A DNA stretch of 64,000 nt from Niabella yanshanensis (GTDB taxonomy: Bacteria > Bacteroidota > Bacteroidia > Chitinophagales > Chitinophagaceae), in the NCBI RefSeq assembly GCF_034424215.1, contig NZ_CP139960.1, forward strand, positions 5,146,001 through 5,210,000. Direction: 5' to 3'. Below are positions 8,599 through 18,074 of this stretch, piece after piece. Under the pieces are notes generated by a model. It saw only the letters and a program-made list of their open reading frames with translations, ran no database searches and was not told the origin of the DNA. How positions within the stretch are numbered: the first letter of the stretch is position 1; every line of letters starts with the position of its first letter. Made by a program: the position numbers and the translations under genes.

Positions 8599-11500
8599 AT
8601 GCATGAAGGTTTAACAAAAAGTAGGAGTTATACCAGAGTCTGTAGGAAGACCGGTATATGGTACATGGGGATCCTGGCTACGCTGCTCCAGCTGGTCATC
8701 CCGGGAATTTCTTTTTCTCAGAGTACGGCTTCAGTGACCGTTACACAACAAAACAAAAGCCGCATTACAGGAAAGGTCACTAATCCGGCCGGCGAGCCCC
8801 TCGTTGGCGCATCAGTAAGTATTCAAAACACTTCAATTGGAACAACTACCAATAATGATGGGCTTTACATTATCGAAGCATCACTTACCGATGTGCTTTC
8901 GTTCAGTTATATGGGTTTTATGTCCCGGGATATAGCTTTGAAAGGTGTTGATACATTAAATGTAGTGCTGCAGCCTGATCCGCAATTAAGCGAGCAGGTA
9001 GTGGTGGTCGGTTATGGTAAGCAGAAAAAAGCTGCCGTTGTAAGCTCTGTAAGCACTGTAACAGCAAAGGAGCTGATGGCGCCTACCGGTAATATTACCG
9101 GCAACCTGGCCGGGCAGCTTTCGGGGCTTATTGCTATTCAGCGAAACGCAGAACCGGGTAGGGATAATGCGGAGTTCTGGATACGTGGTATCAGCACTTT
9201 TGCAGGAGGATCCTCTCCATTGGTACTGGTGGATGGTATTCCCCGAAAAATTAGTGAGCTGGAGGCCGATGAAATTGAGACCTTCTCACTGCTTAAAGAT
9301 GCGGCCGCAACAGCTGTATATGGTGCGGAGGGCGCAAACGGAGTTATTTTGGTAACCACCAAGCGGGGTACTGTATCCAAACCCCGCATATCTTTTCGCG
9401 CTGAATTATCTACTGCACAGCCGCAACGCTTACCTGAATTTGTAGATTCATGGGATTACCTGGAGCTGGCTAATGAAGCACGCTTTAATGACGGTCTCGA
9501 TCCCTACATGACGCAGGAGCAGATTGAAAAGTATCGCAGCGGAGCGGATAAGGATTTATATCCTAATACTAACTGGATGAAAGAATTGCTGGCCAAGAAC
9601 GTTAAAAATCAACGTTACACGGTAAATTTTAGAGGAGGTGCCGAAAACGCCAAATATTTCGTTTCTATGGCCTACTTCAATCAGGAAGGTGTATTCAAAA
9701 AAAATGAGCTGGGTAAATACAACAGTGATTTTGACTATCAGCGCTACAATCTGCGAAGTAATATCGATTTAAAGGTAAGCAATACTACCCAGTTGAATAT
9801 AGATCTTGCGGGTCAATATGTTTCCCGCCTTACTGCCAACCGCTCACCAGATGATATTTTTAAATTTATGCTCTTTACGCCTCCACACCTGTTCCCTGCT
9901 ATCTATAGTGATGGCACTTTAGCCACTTATAAGGTGCCGGGCGATGCCAATAACCGCAACCCTTTTAATATGCTGTATAATCAGGGCTATCGTAAAGAAT
10001 TTAGTACACGCGTACAGTCAAATGTGGGCATTAACCAGGATTTAAAAGTAGTAACCCGTGGCCTGAGCGCAAGGGCAAATTTGAGCCTTGATTATGAGGG
10101 TAACAATGCCACGCTGCGCAATTACTGGCCTACCTTGTACAACGCTTCAGGACGGGACGCTGACGGCAAACTTCTTTTCAATGAAGTGGTGTCGGGAAAC
10201 GCCCAGTTAGAAGATCCTGTATACACCGATAATGGCAGAGATACTTACCGCAATATATATATTGAAGGAGCGATCAACTATGCACGTACTTTCCAACGCC
10301 ATAATGTTGGGGGTATGGTACTTTATATGCAGAAAGAAAATCAACGTGGAGATAATGTGCTGCCTTTCCGCAAGCAGGGTTTGGTAGGCCGGGCCACTTA
10401 CTCCTTCGCCAACCGTTACTTTATTGAGGGTAACTTCGGTTATACGGGTAGTGAAACCTTTGCTAAGGGTAATCGTTTTGGATTCTTCCCCGCAGTAGGT
10501 GTCAGCTATTTTGTATCTAACGAGCCATTTTATCCCGAAGGATTGAAAGAAATACTGAACAGTGCAAAAATCAGGTTGTCCATGGGCCGCACGGGTAATG
10601 ACAATACCGGTGGTGCACGTTTCCTGTATCGTCCGACTTTCAATACAGGAGGATTTAATTTCCTGCAAGGTATCAGCACTAATGGTGGCACCAACGGCTT
10701 GGGTGCGGGTATATTCGACGAACGTTTTATTAACAACTTTATAGGATGGGAAATAGAGAACAAGCGCAACGTGGGGCTTGATTTGGGATTTTTTAGAAAT
10801 AAAGTTGAGCTAACTGTTGATTATTTTAATAATGAACGTAGTGGTATTTTGATTCAACGCCGAACGGTTCCGGGATCTGCAGGTTTCCATGCTGCCCCCT
10901 GGGAGAACTATGGTATTGTGCATAATCATGGAGTAGACGCCAGCTTGAAAAGCAATCATAAAATTGGCGCGTTTGGGCTAAGTACCAGGGGTACATTCAC
11001 CTTTGCCCGGAATAAAGTGCTTGAGTACGATGAATTGCCTCAGAACTATCCATGGATGCAGGTTACAGGTACAAGAGTTGGGGAGCATACCCTGTATATT
11101 GCCGAAAGGCTTTACACCGAGGATGATTTTATAAGAACGCAAAATCCAAATGGCACGTATCGTTACCAATTAAAGCCGGGACTGCCCCTGCCTACCATGA
11201 CCGGTAATGCAACGATGGGGCCTGGCGATATTAAGTATGCCGATTTGAACAATGATGGCATCATTGATAATAATGATCGGAAAAGAGGGATAGGTCACCC
11301 CGAGAACCCGGAAATTAACTATGGTTTTGGCATTAACTTAGAATACAAAGGTTTTTACATAAGTATGTTCTTCCAGGGTACAGCTAACACGTCCTTTGTA
11401 ATGGGTACTGAAGGATCGGGTACTGAAGCATATACTTTCTGGCCCTTCAGTTGGGGAATTGAGAAAGGTGGATATCGTACTGCTTTATTAGACCGGTGGA

Positions 11501-11820
11501 CTGCAAGCGATCCCCGTCAGGATGTGTTGATGACAAGATTGCACGACGGCTACGGAAATAATATCAGTAAAGAAGCCAGCACCTGGTGGATGCGCGATGC
11601 CAGCTTTCTGCGCTTTAAAAACCTGGAGCTGGGTTATACTATCCCCAAAAATACTATTCAAAAACTGGGAATTAGCGGTGCCAGGGCATACATTATGGGA
11701 TATAACCTCCATGTATGGGATAATATAAAGATCTGGGATCCGGAAATGGGGGATCGTAACAAAGGGATCAGCTACCCCATGTCCCGCACATTTACATTAG
11801 GTCTTGAAGTAAACTTATAA
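8599..11820 (+). CDS. SusC/RagA-family TonB-linked outer-membrane receptor
   Basis: A 1073-residue TonB-dependent transporter. After an extended N-terminal signal comes a carboxypeptidase-regulatory-like domain (RITGKVTNPAGEPLVGASV). A plug domain follows (VVVVGYGKQKKAAVVSSVS; VDGIPRKISELEADEIETF; AAATAVYGAEGANGVILVTT), then a long beta-barrel ending RTFTLGLEVNL with the usual hydrophobic C terminus. The protein imports oligosaccharides across the outer membrane, with the SusD partner encoded 17 bases downstream acting as lid. The first 40 residues are longer and more basic than usual. An internal start is possible, but none gives a clearly better signal. Confidence 0.95.
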   Translation: MHEGLTKSRSYTRVCRKTGIWYMGILATLLQLVIPGISFSQSTASVTVTQQNKSRITGKVTNPAGEPLVGASVSIQNTSIGTTTNNDGLYIIEASLTDVLSFSYMGFMSRDIALKGVDTLNVVLQPDPQLSEQVVVVGYGKQKKAAVVSSVSTVTAKELMAPTGNITGNLAGQLSGLIAIQRNAEPGRDNAEFWIRGISTFAGGSSPLVLVDGIPRKISELEADEIETFSLLKDAAATAVYGAEGANGVILVTTKRGTVSKPRISFRAELSTAQPQRLPEFVDSWDYLELANEARFNDGLDPYMTQEQIEKYRSGADKDLYPNTNWMKELLAKNVKNQRYTVNFRGGAENAKYFVSMAYFNQEGVFKKNELGKYNSDFDYQRYNLRSNIDLKVSNTTQLNIDLAGQYVSRLTANRSPDDIFKFMLFTPPHLFPAIYSDGTLATYKVPGDANNRNPFNMLYNQGYRKEFSTRVQSNVGINQDLKVVTRGLSARANLSLDYEGNNATLRNYWPTLYNASGRDADGKLLFNEVVSGNAQLEDPVYTDNGRDTYRNIYIEGAINYARTFQRHNVGGMVLYMQKENQRGDNVLPFRKQGLVGRATYSFANRYFIEGNFGYTGSETFAKGNRFGFFPAVGVSYFVSNEPFYPEGLKEILNSAKIRLSMGRTGNDNTGGARFLYRPTFNTGGFNFLQGISTNGGTNGLGAGIFDERFINNFIGWEIENKRNVGLDLGFFRNKVELTVDYFNNERSGILIQRRTVPGSAGFHAAPWENYGIVHNHGVDASLKSNHKIGAFGLSTRGTFTFARNKVLEYDELPQNYPWMQVTGTRVGEHTLYIAERLYTEDDFIRTQNPNGTYRYQLKPGLPLPTMTGNATMGPGDIKYADLNNDGIIDNNDRKRGIGHPENPEINYGFGINLEYKGFYISMFFQGTANTSFVMGTEGSGTEAYTFWPFSWGIEKGGYRTALLDRWTASDPRQDVLMTRLHDGYGNNISKEASTWWMRDASFLRFKNLELGYTIPKNTIQKLGISGARAYIMGYNLHVWDNIKIWDPEMGDRNKGISYPMSRTFTLGLEVNL

Positions 11821-11837
11821 AAATTAAAGAGGAATAT

Positions 11838-13682
11838 ATGAAGACTAACATCATAAAAGTATTATTAATAAGTCTTTCTTTCGGATTGATGACATCATGC
11901 AGCAAGTTCCTGGATGTTTCCGATGAACTGGCAGGTGGTATTACTGATATCTCCCAGGTGTTTGATAACGTAGATCGCACGAGAAAATGGTATGGCCAGA
12001 TATATAATAATGTTCCTGATTATTCAGCAATATGGGTAGAAACTGCAGCCATGGGTAATGCATGGGCCGGATACGCAGATGAGCTATACCACAGGTTAGC
12101 AAGAAACTCGGGAAAATATGATAACTGGAATTCTTCCAATACCCGTAACCATCGTTGGGGCACGCTCTACGAAAGCATAAGGCAGGCCAATATTTTTCTT
12201 GAAAGGGTAAAACCTATTGCTGCTACGGGTATCAATGCCAATGTGCTTACTGAAACAGAAGTAGAACGTTATAAGGCCAATATACGTTTTATGCGGGCGC
12301 TGTATTATTACTATTTGATGGAGCAGTATGGACCCGTTCCCATTATAACGGTGTCAAAAACACTACAGGATGAAATTGATATACCCCGAAACTCGTTGGA
12401 TGAAGTGATCAGTTTTATTGATACAGAGCTCCAGGAAGCGATGCAGGGTATGGAACAGGAGCCTTATCATACCCAGTTGGACTATGCGGCTGTGCCTACC
12501 AAGGGTGCCGCACTGGCTGTACGGGCCAAGCTTTGGGTATATGCTGCGAGCCCATTGTTCAACGGGGGATTCGCAGAGGCTTTGTCGATTGCCAATAGCG
12601 ACGGCAAACGCCTATTTCCGGAACGTGATAACGGCAAACTGCAGAAAGCGGTAACGGCATTAAGAGAATTTTTAGACTATGCTGAGCAAGGACGTTATGA
12701 GCTTTTTAGAAATGCAGGTACTTTCAACCCGGGGTTGTCTGTATATGGTATGTTCCAGGACTATAACAGAGAGATCATTTGGGCAACATCAAAGGATGCA
12801 TGGGGAACTGCGACTAACGGCGCTTTTGATCAATTTGTAACGCCCCGTAATGAGCCATCGGGTCTGGGAGGTATACATGTAGTACAGGAATTGGTGGATG
12901 ATTTTTATATGGCGGATGGTCTGCCTATAAAAAATACCAGTTTTCTTTCGGCTTCGCCTGCTTACAGCGAGACTGGTTTTGGCACTTTGGACGGCGTGGA
13001 AGTCTCCAGGATGTATATCGGTCGTGAACCGCGTTTTTATAATACCATTACTTTCTCAGGAAAAAAATGGCATATCAGTAACGCCGAAACACAGTTTTAC
13101 CTCGGTGGTAACGCTGATAAGAATGTAGTGGACGGGGCACCTGTAACGGGCTATCTTTTATACAAAAGAATGAACCGCACTGTGTATGGACGTACCGCCG
13201 CAGGAGCCGTAAGCAGGAGATACAGACCTTCGATTGTCTTCCGGCTGGCTGAGTTTCATTTGCTATATGCGGAAATGCTTAATGAAGTGCAACCTGGTAA
13301 TAGCGAGATATTACGCTACACTAACATGGTGCGCGAGCGTGCAGGGCTGCCCAGGCTGGAAGATCTAAACCCTGCAATAGCGGGCAACCAGGATTTACAG
13401 CGTGAAGCTATACGCCGCGAAAGCCGGATAGAGCTGGCAACAGAAGGGCAGCGCTACTTTGATGTACGCAGGTGGATGATAGCGGAAAAGCCGGTAGGTG
13501 AAGGTGGCCAGGGCGGTGAGTTCACGGGAATGAATCCTGATGGAAATAAAGCTGCATTTCATGAACGAAGAAGGTTCCAGACCCGCTATTTCGGACGCAA
13601 AAACTATCTGTATCCAATACCACTTACAGAAATGCAGCGTACCAAAGGAATGCTGGTGCAGAACCCCGGTTGGGATAGCTAA
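11838..13682 (+). CDS. SusD/RagB-family nutrient-binding lipoprotein
   Basis: A 614-residue surface glycan-binding lipoprotein. The signal ends in the lipobox GLMTSCSKFLDV, where SKFLDV is typical of the family. SusD hallmarks are the helical TPR-like N-terminal part (RFMRALYYYYLMEQYGPVP), RPSIVFRLAEFHLLYAEMLN, and the C-terminal EGQRYFDVRRW and YLYPIPLTEMQR segments. It sits directly behind susC and forms the lid of the transporter. The length is at the upper end of the family range, which suggests loop insertions in the middle of the protein for a specific glycan. Confidence 0.95.
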   Translation: MKTNIIKVLLISLSFGLMTSCSKFLDVSDELAGGITDISQVFDNVDRTRKWYGQIYNNVPDYSAIWVETAAMGNAWAGYADELYHRLARNSGKYDNWNSSNTRNHRWGTLYESIRQANIFLERVKPIAATGINANVLTETEVERYKANIRFMRALYYYYLMEQYGPVPIITVSKTLQDEIDIPRNSLDEVISFIDTELQEAMQGMEQEPYHTQLDYAAVPTKGAALAVRAKLWVYAASPLFNGGFAEALSIANSDGKRLFPERDNGKLQKAVTALREFLDYAEQGRYELFRNAGTFNPGLSVYGMFQDYNREIIWATSKDAWGTATNGAFDQFVTPRNEPSGLGGIHVVQELVDDFYMADGLPIKNTSFLSASPAYSETGFGTLDGVEVSRMYIGREPRFYNTITFSGKKWHISNAETQFYLGGNADKNVVDGAPVTGYLLYKRMNRTVYGRTAAGAVSRRYRPSIVFRLAEFHLLYAEMLNEVQPGNSEILRYTNMVRERAGLPRLEDLNPAIAGNQDLQREAIRRESRIELATEGQRYFDVRRWMIAEKPVGEGGQGGEFTGMNPDGNKAAFHERRRFQTRYFGRKNYLYPIPLTEMQRTKGMLVQNPGWDS

Positions 13683-13907
13683 GCAGATGAGAAGGCTTTT
13701 AATGAAAGTACTACCTGTAAGCAGGTACTCTGCCAGGAACTAAAAGCTGTTAAGTCTGCGCACAATAAAACTATTGGATGTATTGAAGTTTTTAAAGTTA
13801 TAACACATCCAAGGCAACTGTAAGATAAGGGGCAAAATGTTTTTTCTGCGTCCCTGATTAATAGGTGATTGGTATTTCTACAACTCTGGTTACAAAAAAT
13901 AAGACAA

Positions 13908-15065
13908 ATGGGAAAAAATAAAATATTGAAATTCATTGCTGTGTTTTCACTCTTTAGCTTGCTGTTTGCAGGTTGTGATAAAAACTTGGAAAAGGTGCAG
14001 GAAGTTAATGTGTCAGCCATTACTTTAAACGAGGCGCTAAAAAACGATAACACTATTTTAATTGGTGCTACATTGGATGTAAGCAGGCAGATATCTGTTT
14101 CTCCTGAAAACGCCACAGATAGGGCTGAAAATTATACTTCATCCAATCCGGCAGTTGCTACAGTAAGTGGATTGGGTATTGTGAGAGGAGTTACTGAGGG
14201 CTCCGCTACTATTACGATAGCTGTAGGTAAAGGAGGACATAGCGTTGATGTCCCCGTAACAGTGGTAAGTAAAATTCTAAAACCGGCTACTGAGATCAGG
14301 CTTCTTAAGACTGAGTTGGATTTGGGATTAGGAGGAACTTACAATTTGGCTGACGATCTGCAGCTTATTCCCTTCGATGCAAATGATGACCTGGTTTATA
14401 CATCCTCGGAGCCGGCAGTGGTAGCCGTAAATACGGTCGGCCGACTCGAAGGTTTAGCCCGGGGAACCGCTACAGTTTCCGTGGCTTCAAAGCAAAATCC
14501 CTCTGTTAAGGCTACAGTTACTGTTCATGTAGTGGCATTTAGCGGTGACTATCCAAGAACCGGCTGGACAATGACTGCCTCTCATGCATTGATGATAGCA
14601 ACCGGTAATCCTGAAGGAAACTCGCTGGCAGCAGCGGTGGATGGCGATTTTGCGACGAACTTCTGTCTGGTAAGACCTGGCAAATCTTCAGGAAGTGGCG
14701 CCGGCCTGGTATCGGTTCCTTCAGGAGAAGCCATTCATTTTACGGTTGATATGAAAGCAGCTCAGGATGTGGATTATTTCAGGATATTACACAGAAATAC
14801 TACCCAGGTATTTATAAGATGGTATGCTTTCGATCAGATATTGGGCAGCAATGACGGTGTTAATTTTGAGGTGATAGCCTCAAACGTGGTGGTACCTGAT
14901 GCCGCAACAGGCTCGCCTCAGGAGTCTGTTGATATTACGATCCCCAAATCAAAGTATCGCTATATCCGGTTTTATGCACAAAAGGCCCAATGCTTTTACC
15001 AGTCGTCTTATACTTCTCAGGGCAATACCGTGCAGATTCAGGAATTATATCTGGGTGTTAAATAA
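13908..15065 (+). CDS. Surface lipoprotein with two bacterial Ig-like (BIG2) domains and an F5/8C-type domain
   Basis: A 385-residue lipoprotein. The ATG at 13908 gives a clean signal with lipobox LLFAGCDKN; an in-frame ATG at 13869 would add 13 residues. Two tandem BIG2-like repeats follow: TSSNPAVATVSGLGIVRGVT with its GSATITIAV partner, and TSSEPAVVAVNTVGRLEGLA with GTATVSVAS. The C-terminal 150 residues look like a discoidin (F5/8 type C) carbohydrate-binding module (VDYFRILHR, RWYAFDQI, YRYIRFYAQKAQ). It occupies the position of a SusE/SusF-type surface glycan-binding protein, about 225 bases after susD. Glycan binding is inferred from domain type and context. Confidence 0.8.
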   Translation: MGKNKILKFIAVFSLFSLLFAGCDKNLEKVQEVNVSAITLNEALKNDNTILIGATLDVSRQISVSPENATDRAENYTSSNPAVATVSGLGIVRGVTEGSATITIAVGKGGHSVDVPVTVVSKILKPATEIRLLKTELDLGLGGTYNLADDLQLIPFDANDDLVYTSSEPAVVAVNTVGRLEGLARGTATVSVASKQNPSVKATVTVHVVAFSGDYPRTGWTMTASHALMIATGNPEGNSLAAAVDGDFATNFCLVRPGKSSGSGAGLVSVPSGEAIHFTVDMKAAQDVDYFRILHRNTTQVFIRWYAFDQILGSNDGVNFEVIASNVVVPDAATGSPQESVDITIPKSKYRYIRFYAQKAQCFYQSSYTSQGNTVQIQELYLGVK

Positions 15066-15120
15066 TAAGACCATTTAAATTATTATTACTAAAATCAATC
15101 AGTTATTAAAATCAGGTAGT

Positions 15121-15149
15121 AAGCCTGCCCGGATAGGTTGGGCAGGCTT
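15121..15149 (+). terminator. Rho-independent terminator after the SusCD operon
   Basis: A perfect 10-bp stem, AAGCCTGCCC paired with GGGCAGGCTT, around a 9-base loop, followed by a short T-rich tail. It lies 55 bases after the Ig-like lipoprotein gene. The GH43 gene at 15371 probably has its own promoter in the 220 bases that follow. Confidence 0.85.
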
Positions 15150-15370
15150 TTATGCTAAACTATAAAAATAGCGACCCACCTGAACCGGTATTGTTTACCT
15201 CATGTATTGAAATTAATAAGAGTTTTTGTGAAATATTCTGAGGATAAAACCTGATGAAATATTTTACTAACTGATATTTCCTGACGAGATCTTCGTCACA
15301 GATACCCCGATAAATAATGTTGCAGGTATCTCAACGGAAGACTATTTATTGAAAAACGAAAAATATACGG

Positions 15371-16897
15371 ATGAAACGATTAATATTCATTTTATGTATT
15401 CTGACTAATGTTTTGGTGTTCACTTCCTGCGGGAAATCAAATCCGGAAGTGAAGAAACCAGACGTTGTTAAGCCAGACCCAACGGGGGTAGATGATGATT
15501 TAACCAGGTTGACTAAAGATGAAAAATTCACTAATCCCATTATGCCTGGAGGCCCCGATCCCTGGGTGGTACAAAAAAATGGATTCTTCTATTATACATT
15601 TACGCAAGGTAGTAAGCTGGTGATCATCCAAACTAAAAACTTATCAGAACTTGCTTCGGGCGTTCGTAAAGATGTATGGACCCCGCCGGCTAATCAGGCT
15701 TATTCAAAAAATATTTGGGCACCGGAGCTTCACGAGATTAACGGAAAATGGTACTTTTATTTTGCCGCAGATGATGGTGCAAATGCAAATCATCGCATGT
15801 ATGTGCTGGAAAATTCGTCACCTGACCCGATGCAGGGCAGTTGGGTATTAAAGGGTAAGGTTTCAGACCCCACCAACTTATGGGCCATAGACGGTACGGT
15901 GCTGAATTATAAAGGACAGTTGTATATGATGTGGTCTGGGGGAAATGCCGGCGCGCCGCCACAGAATATTTATATTGCAAGAATGAGCAATCCGTGGACG
16001 ATTACAGGCGATAAGGTAATGATTGCTACCCCTAACTATGATTGGGAGAAAAAAGGTAATCCGATTAACGAAGGACCTCAGGTTCTTTTCAATCCTGATG
16101 GACGTGTCTTCGTCATATACTCCGGTAGTGGCTACTGGTCAGATGGATATTGTTTGGGTCAGCTCGCTTTGAGAGACAACGGCGACCCTATGAACCCGGG
16201 AGACTGGACAAAAAATCCCCAGCCGGTTTTTTCCATGCTGGCTTCCAGTAAGGCCTATGGCCCCGGGCACAATGGTTTCTTTAAATCACCTGATGGCAAA
16301 GAAGATTGGATTATTTATCATGCGCGTAATGTAGCCAATGATGGTAATGCAGGACGTAATCCCCGCATGCAGCGCTTTACATGGAACACGGATGGTACCC
16401 CCAATTTCGGAACACCGTCAAACATAGACATACCCCAAACCCGGCCTTCGGGTGAAACGATCCGCTACATCTATCCAAAGACTAGCTGGTCGGTTGCAGA
16501 CTTTAGTTCCGAAGAATCTGCTAACAGCAGCAAATTGCTTATAGATGGTAATGCTGTTACTTTTTGGGTGGCACGCTATACCTCTAACTCAACGAACTAT
16601 CCTGACCACTGGATAACCATTGATATGGGAGTGGTTTGCAAGGTCAATGGATTTATTTTAAATCAGAAAGAAGGCGATCGCAAAATAAAAGAACTTCAGG
16701 TACTGATTAGTAATGATAATAAAACATGGGAAAACCTTGGTGTGTTCCCACTCAATAATATTGATTTAATGAAGCTCTATATTGATTTACCACAACAAAA
16801 GCAATGTCGGTATTTCCGGCTTGTTCCTAAATCAGGACATGACAGTCAACGGCAGCCGGCGCTGGCAGAAGTTGCCGCTTTTAGACTTAAGGATTAA
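15371..16897 (+). CDS. GH43-family glycosidase lipoprotein with C-terminal F5/8C module
   Basis: A 508-residue lipoprotein (lipobox VLVFTSCGKS, then a Pro/Asp-rich linker). The five-bladed propeller begins FTNPIMPGGPDPWVV, with the GH43 catalytic base Asp in PDPW. It continues with NIWAPELHEINGKWYFYF, the pKa-modulating Asp region DPTNLWAIDGTVL, and the general acid Glu in NEGPQVL. The last 140 residues (from about YIYPKTSWSVADFSSEESA) form a discoidin-like carbohydrate-binding domain with DHWITIDMG and CRYFRLVP. GH43 enzymes are mostly alpha-L-arabinofuranosidases, beta-xylosidases or arabinanases; the arrangement fits an exo-arabinofuranosidase, but this is inference. It lies 220 bases behind a strong terminator, so it is probably separately transcribed. 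Confidence 0.88.
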   Translation: MKRLIFILCILTNVLVFTSCGKSNPEVKKPDVVKPDPTGVDDDLTRLTKDEKFTNPIMPGGPDPWVVQKNGFFYYTFTQGSKLVIIQTKNLSELASGVRKDVWTPPANQAYSKNIWAPELHEINGKWYFYFAADDGANANHRMYVLENSSPDPMQGSWVLKGKVSDPTNLWAIDGTVLNYKGQLYMMWSGGNAGAPPQNIYIARMSNPWTITGDKVMIATPNYDWEKKGNPINEGPQVLFNPDGRVFVIYSGSGYWSDGYCLGQLALRDNGDPMNPGDWTKNPQPVFSMLASSKAYGPGHNGFFKSPDGKEDWIIYHARNVANDGNAGRNPRMQRFTWNTDGTPNFGTPSNIDIPQTRPSGETIRYIYPKTSWSVADFSSEESANSSKLLIDGNAVTFWVARYTSNSTNYPDHWITIDMGVVCKVNGFILNQKEGDRKIKELQVLISNDNKTWENLGVFPLNNIDLMKLYIDLPQQKQCRYFRLVPKSGHDSQRQPALAEVAAFRLKD

Positions 16898-17305
16898 TAA
16901 AGGTAGTTCGGTTCGGTATATATATACACAGTTAAGTAAACTACATGCCGGCGATGAGGCCTGGTTCGGGTCTTGAATCTTAACCTCATTAAATATCGTT
17001 TGACATCTTTGCGACTATGCAGATTTTCTTGCCGTTTTAAATCTTCATAATCTTTTCTCTGCCTATCAGTTTGTCTATAAGAGCAGCAGATTTACATTGT
17101 AGCCGGTATAGTTGAATCATAATACTTAAGTGTTTAGGTGTTAGGTGAGGTATAGCGATAACCTGACTCGGCTACCCGGGACATTAATGACGTCATACAA
17201 AGACGCATACTGTTAAAAGGACCGGGTGATGACAAAATTACCAGCTATTTACTGGCTGATTTTTAGATTTAGTTTGGAGGTTGACTACATGACTATTAAT
17301 CATCT
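16898..17305. other. Convergent intergenic region, nothing recognised
   Basis: About 400 bases between the GH43 gene and the convergent response regulator. I see no gene, no strong terminator hairpin and no repeat beyond an isolated palindrome TGACGTCA near 17187. Confidence 0.4.
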
Positions 17306-18073
17306 TTACTCTCCTTCCTGCAGCGATGCATAATAAGCTTCGGGTGACATTTTATACTGTGCTTCGAAACTGCGGCTAAAGCCGGCTTCTGAGCTAAAGC
17401 CGGTGAGTTTTATGATCTCAGGTAATGTCAGGCGGTTTTCTGACATCAACGCTGCTGCTTTTTTTAGTTTTGTCATATCCACAAACTCTTTGGGCGATAA
17501 AGACATTAAAGCAGTGATCTTGCGGTAAAAAGTAGCCCTGCTCATAAACAAGTGTTCTGCCAGTGCATCAAAATCTATATTCGGCTCTTTCATATGAGCG
17601 TTAATATATTCGTCTAGTTGTTGTAGGAATAATTCATCTTTTTTAGAGCGCACGGGCACCTGTATATGTGCAAAAGGATCACTGGCAAAATGATCCTTTA
17701 TTTTGATCCGGTTCTTCAGCAGGTTTTGAATCTGCGATAGCAATAAGTCAACCGAAAAGGGCTTTTGAATATACGCATCAGCGCCTACCTGCAGACCTTC
17801 AATATGGGCCTGGTGGGTGTTTTTAGAAGTGAGCAGTATGATGGGTATATGACTGTAGGCTATATTGGATTTAATCAGCTGGCAAAGCTCAAAGCCATTC
17901 ATGCCCGGCATCATTACATCTGAGATAATCAGGTGAATGATTTCTTCATCCAAAAGCTGTTGTGCTTTCCCGGCCTCCGGTGCCGTAAATATCTTGTAGG
18001 TATAGCCCAATATATGCGATAAAAAATCCAGCACATCCTGTTCGTCATCAATAATCAAAATGGTTTCGGTCAT
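17306..18073 (-). CDS. Response regulator: receiver plus AraC-type DNA-binding domain
   Basis: A 255-residue transcription factor. The receiver domain (residues 1-120) starts ILIIDDEQDV with the acidic pocket, has the phospho-acceptor Asp in LIISDVMMPGMNG and the conserved Lys in YIQKPF. The C-terminal 100 residues are an AraC/XylS double helix-turn-helix (FDALAEHLFMSRATFYRKIT; LPEIIKLTGFSSEAGFSRSF). In classical Bacteroidota HTCS regulators this module is fused to the kinase. Here it is a separate protein whose ATG lies one base after the kinase stop. It should control the surrounding GH105/SusCD/GH43 genes. Confidence 0.93.
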   Translation of the reverse strand: MTETILIIDDEQDVLDFLSHILGYTYKIFTAPEAGKAQQLLDEEIIHLIISDVMMPGMNGFELCQLIKSNIAYSHIPIILLTSKNTHQAHIEGLQVGADAYIQKPFSVDLLLSQIQNLLKNRIKIKDHFASDPFAHIQVPVRSKKDELFLQQLDEYINAHMKEPNIDFDALAEHLFMSRATFYRKITALMSLSPKEFVDMTKLKKAAALMSENRLTLPEIIKLTGFSSEAGFSRSFEAQYKMSPEAYYASLQEGE

Positions 18074-18074
18074 A

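Noticed and set aside
10207-10668. 153-codon minus-strand frame inside the SusC gene
   Set aside because: SusC continues on the other strand with family motifs throughout; the frame is a shadow.
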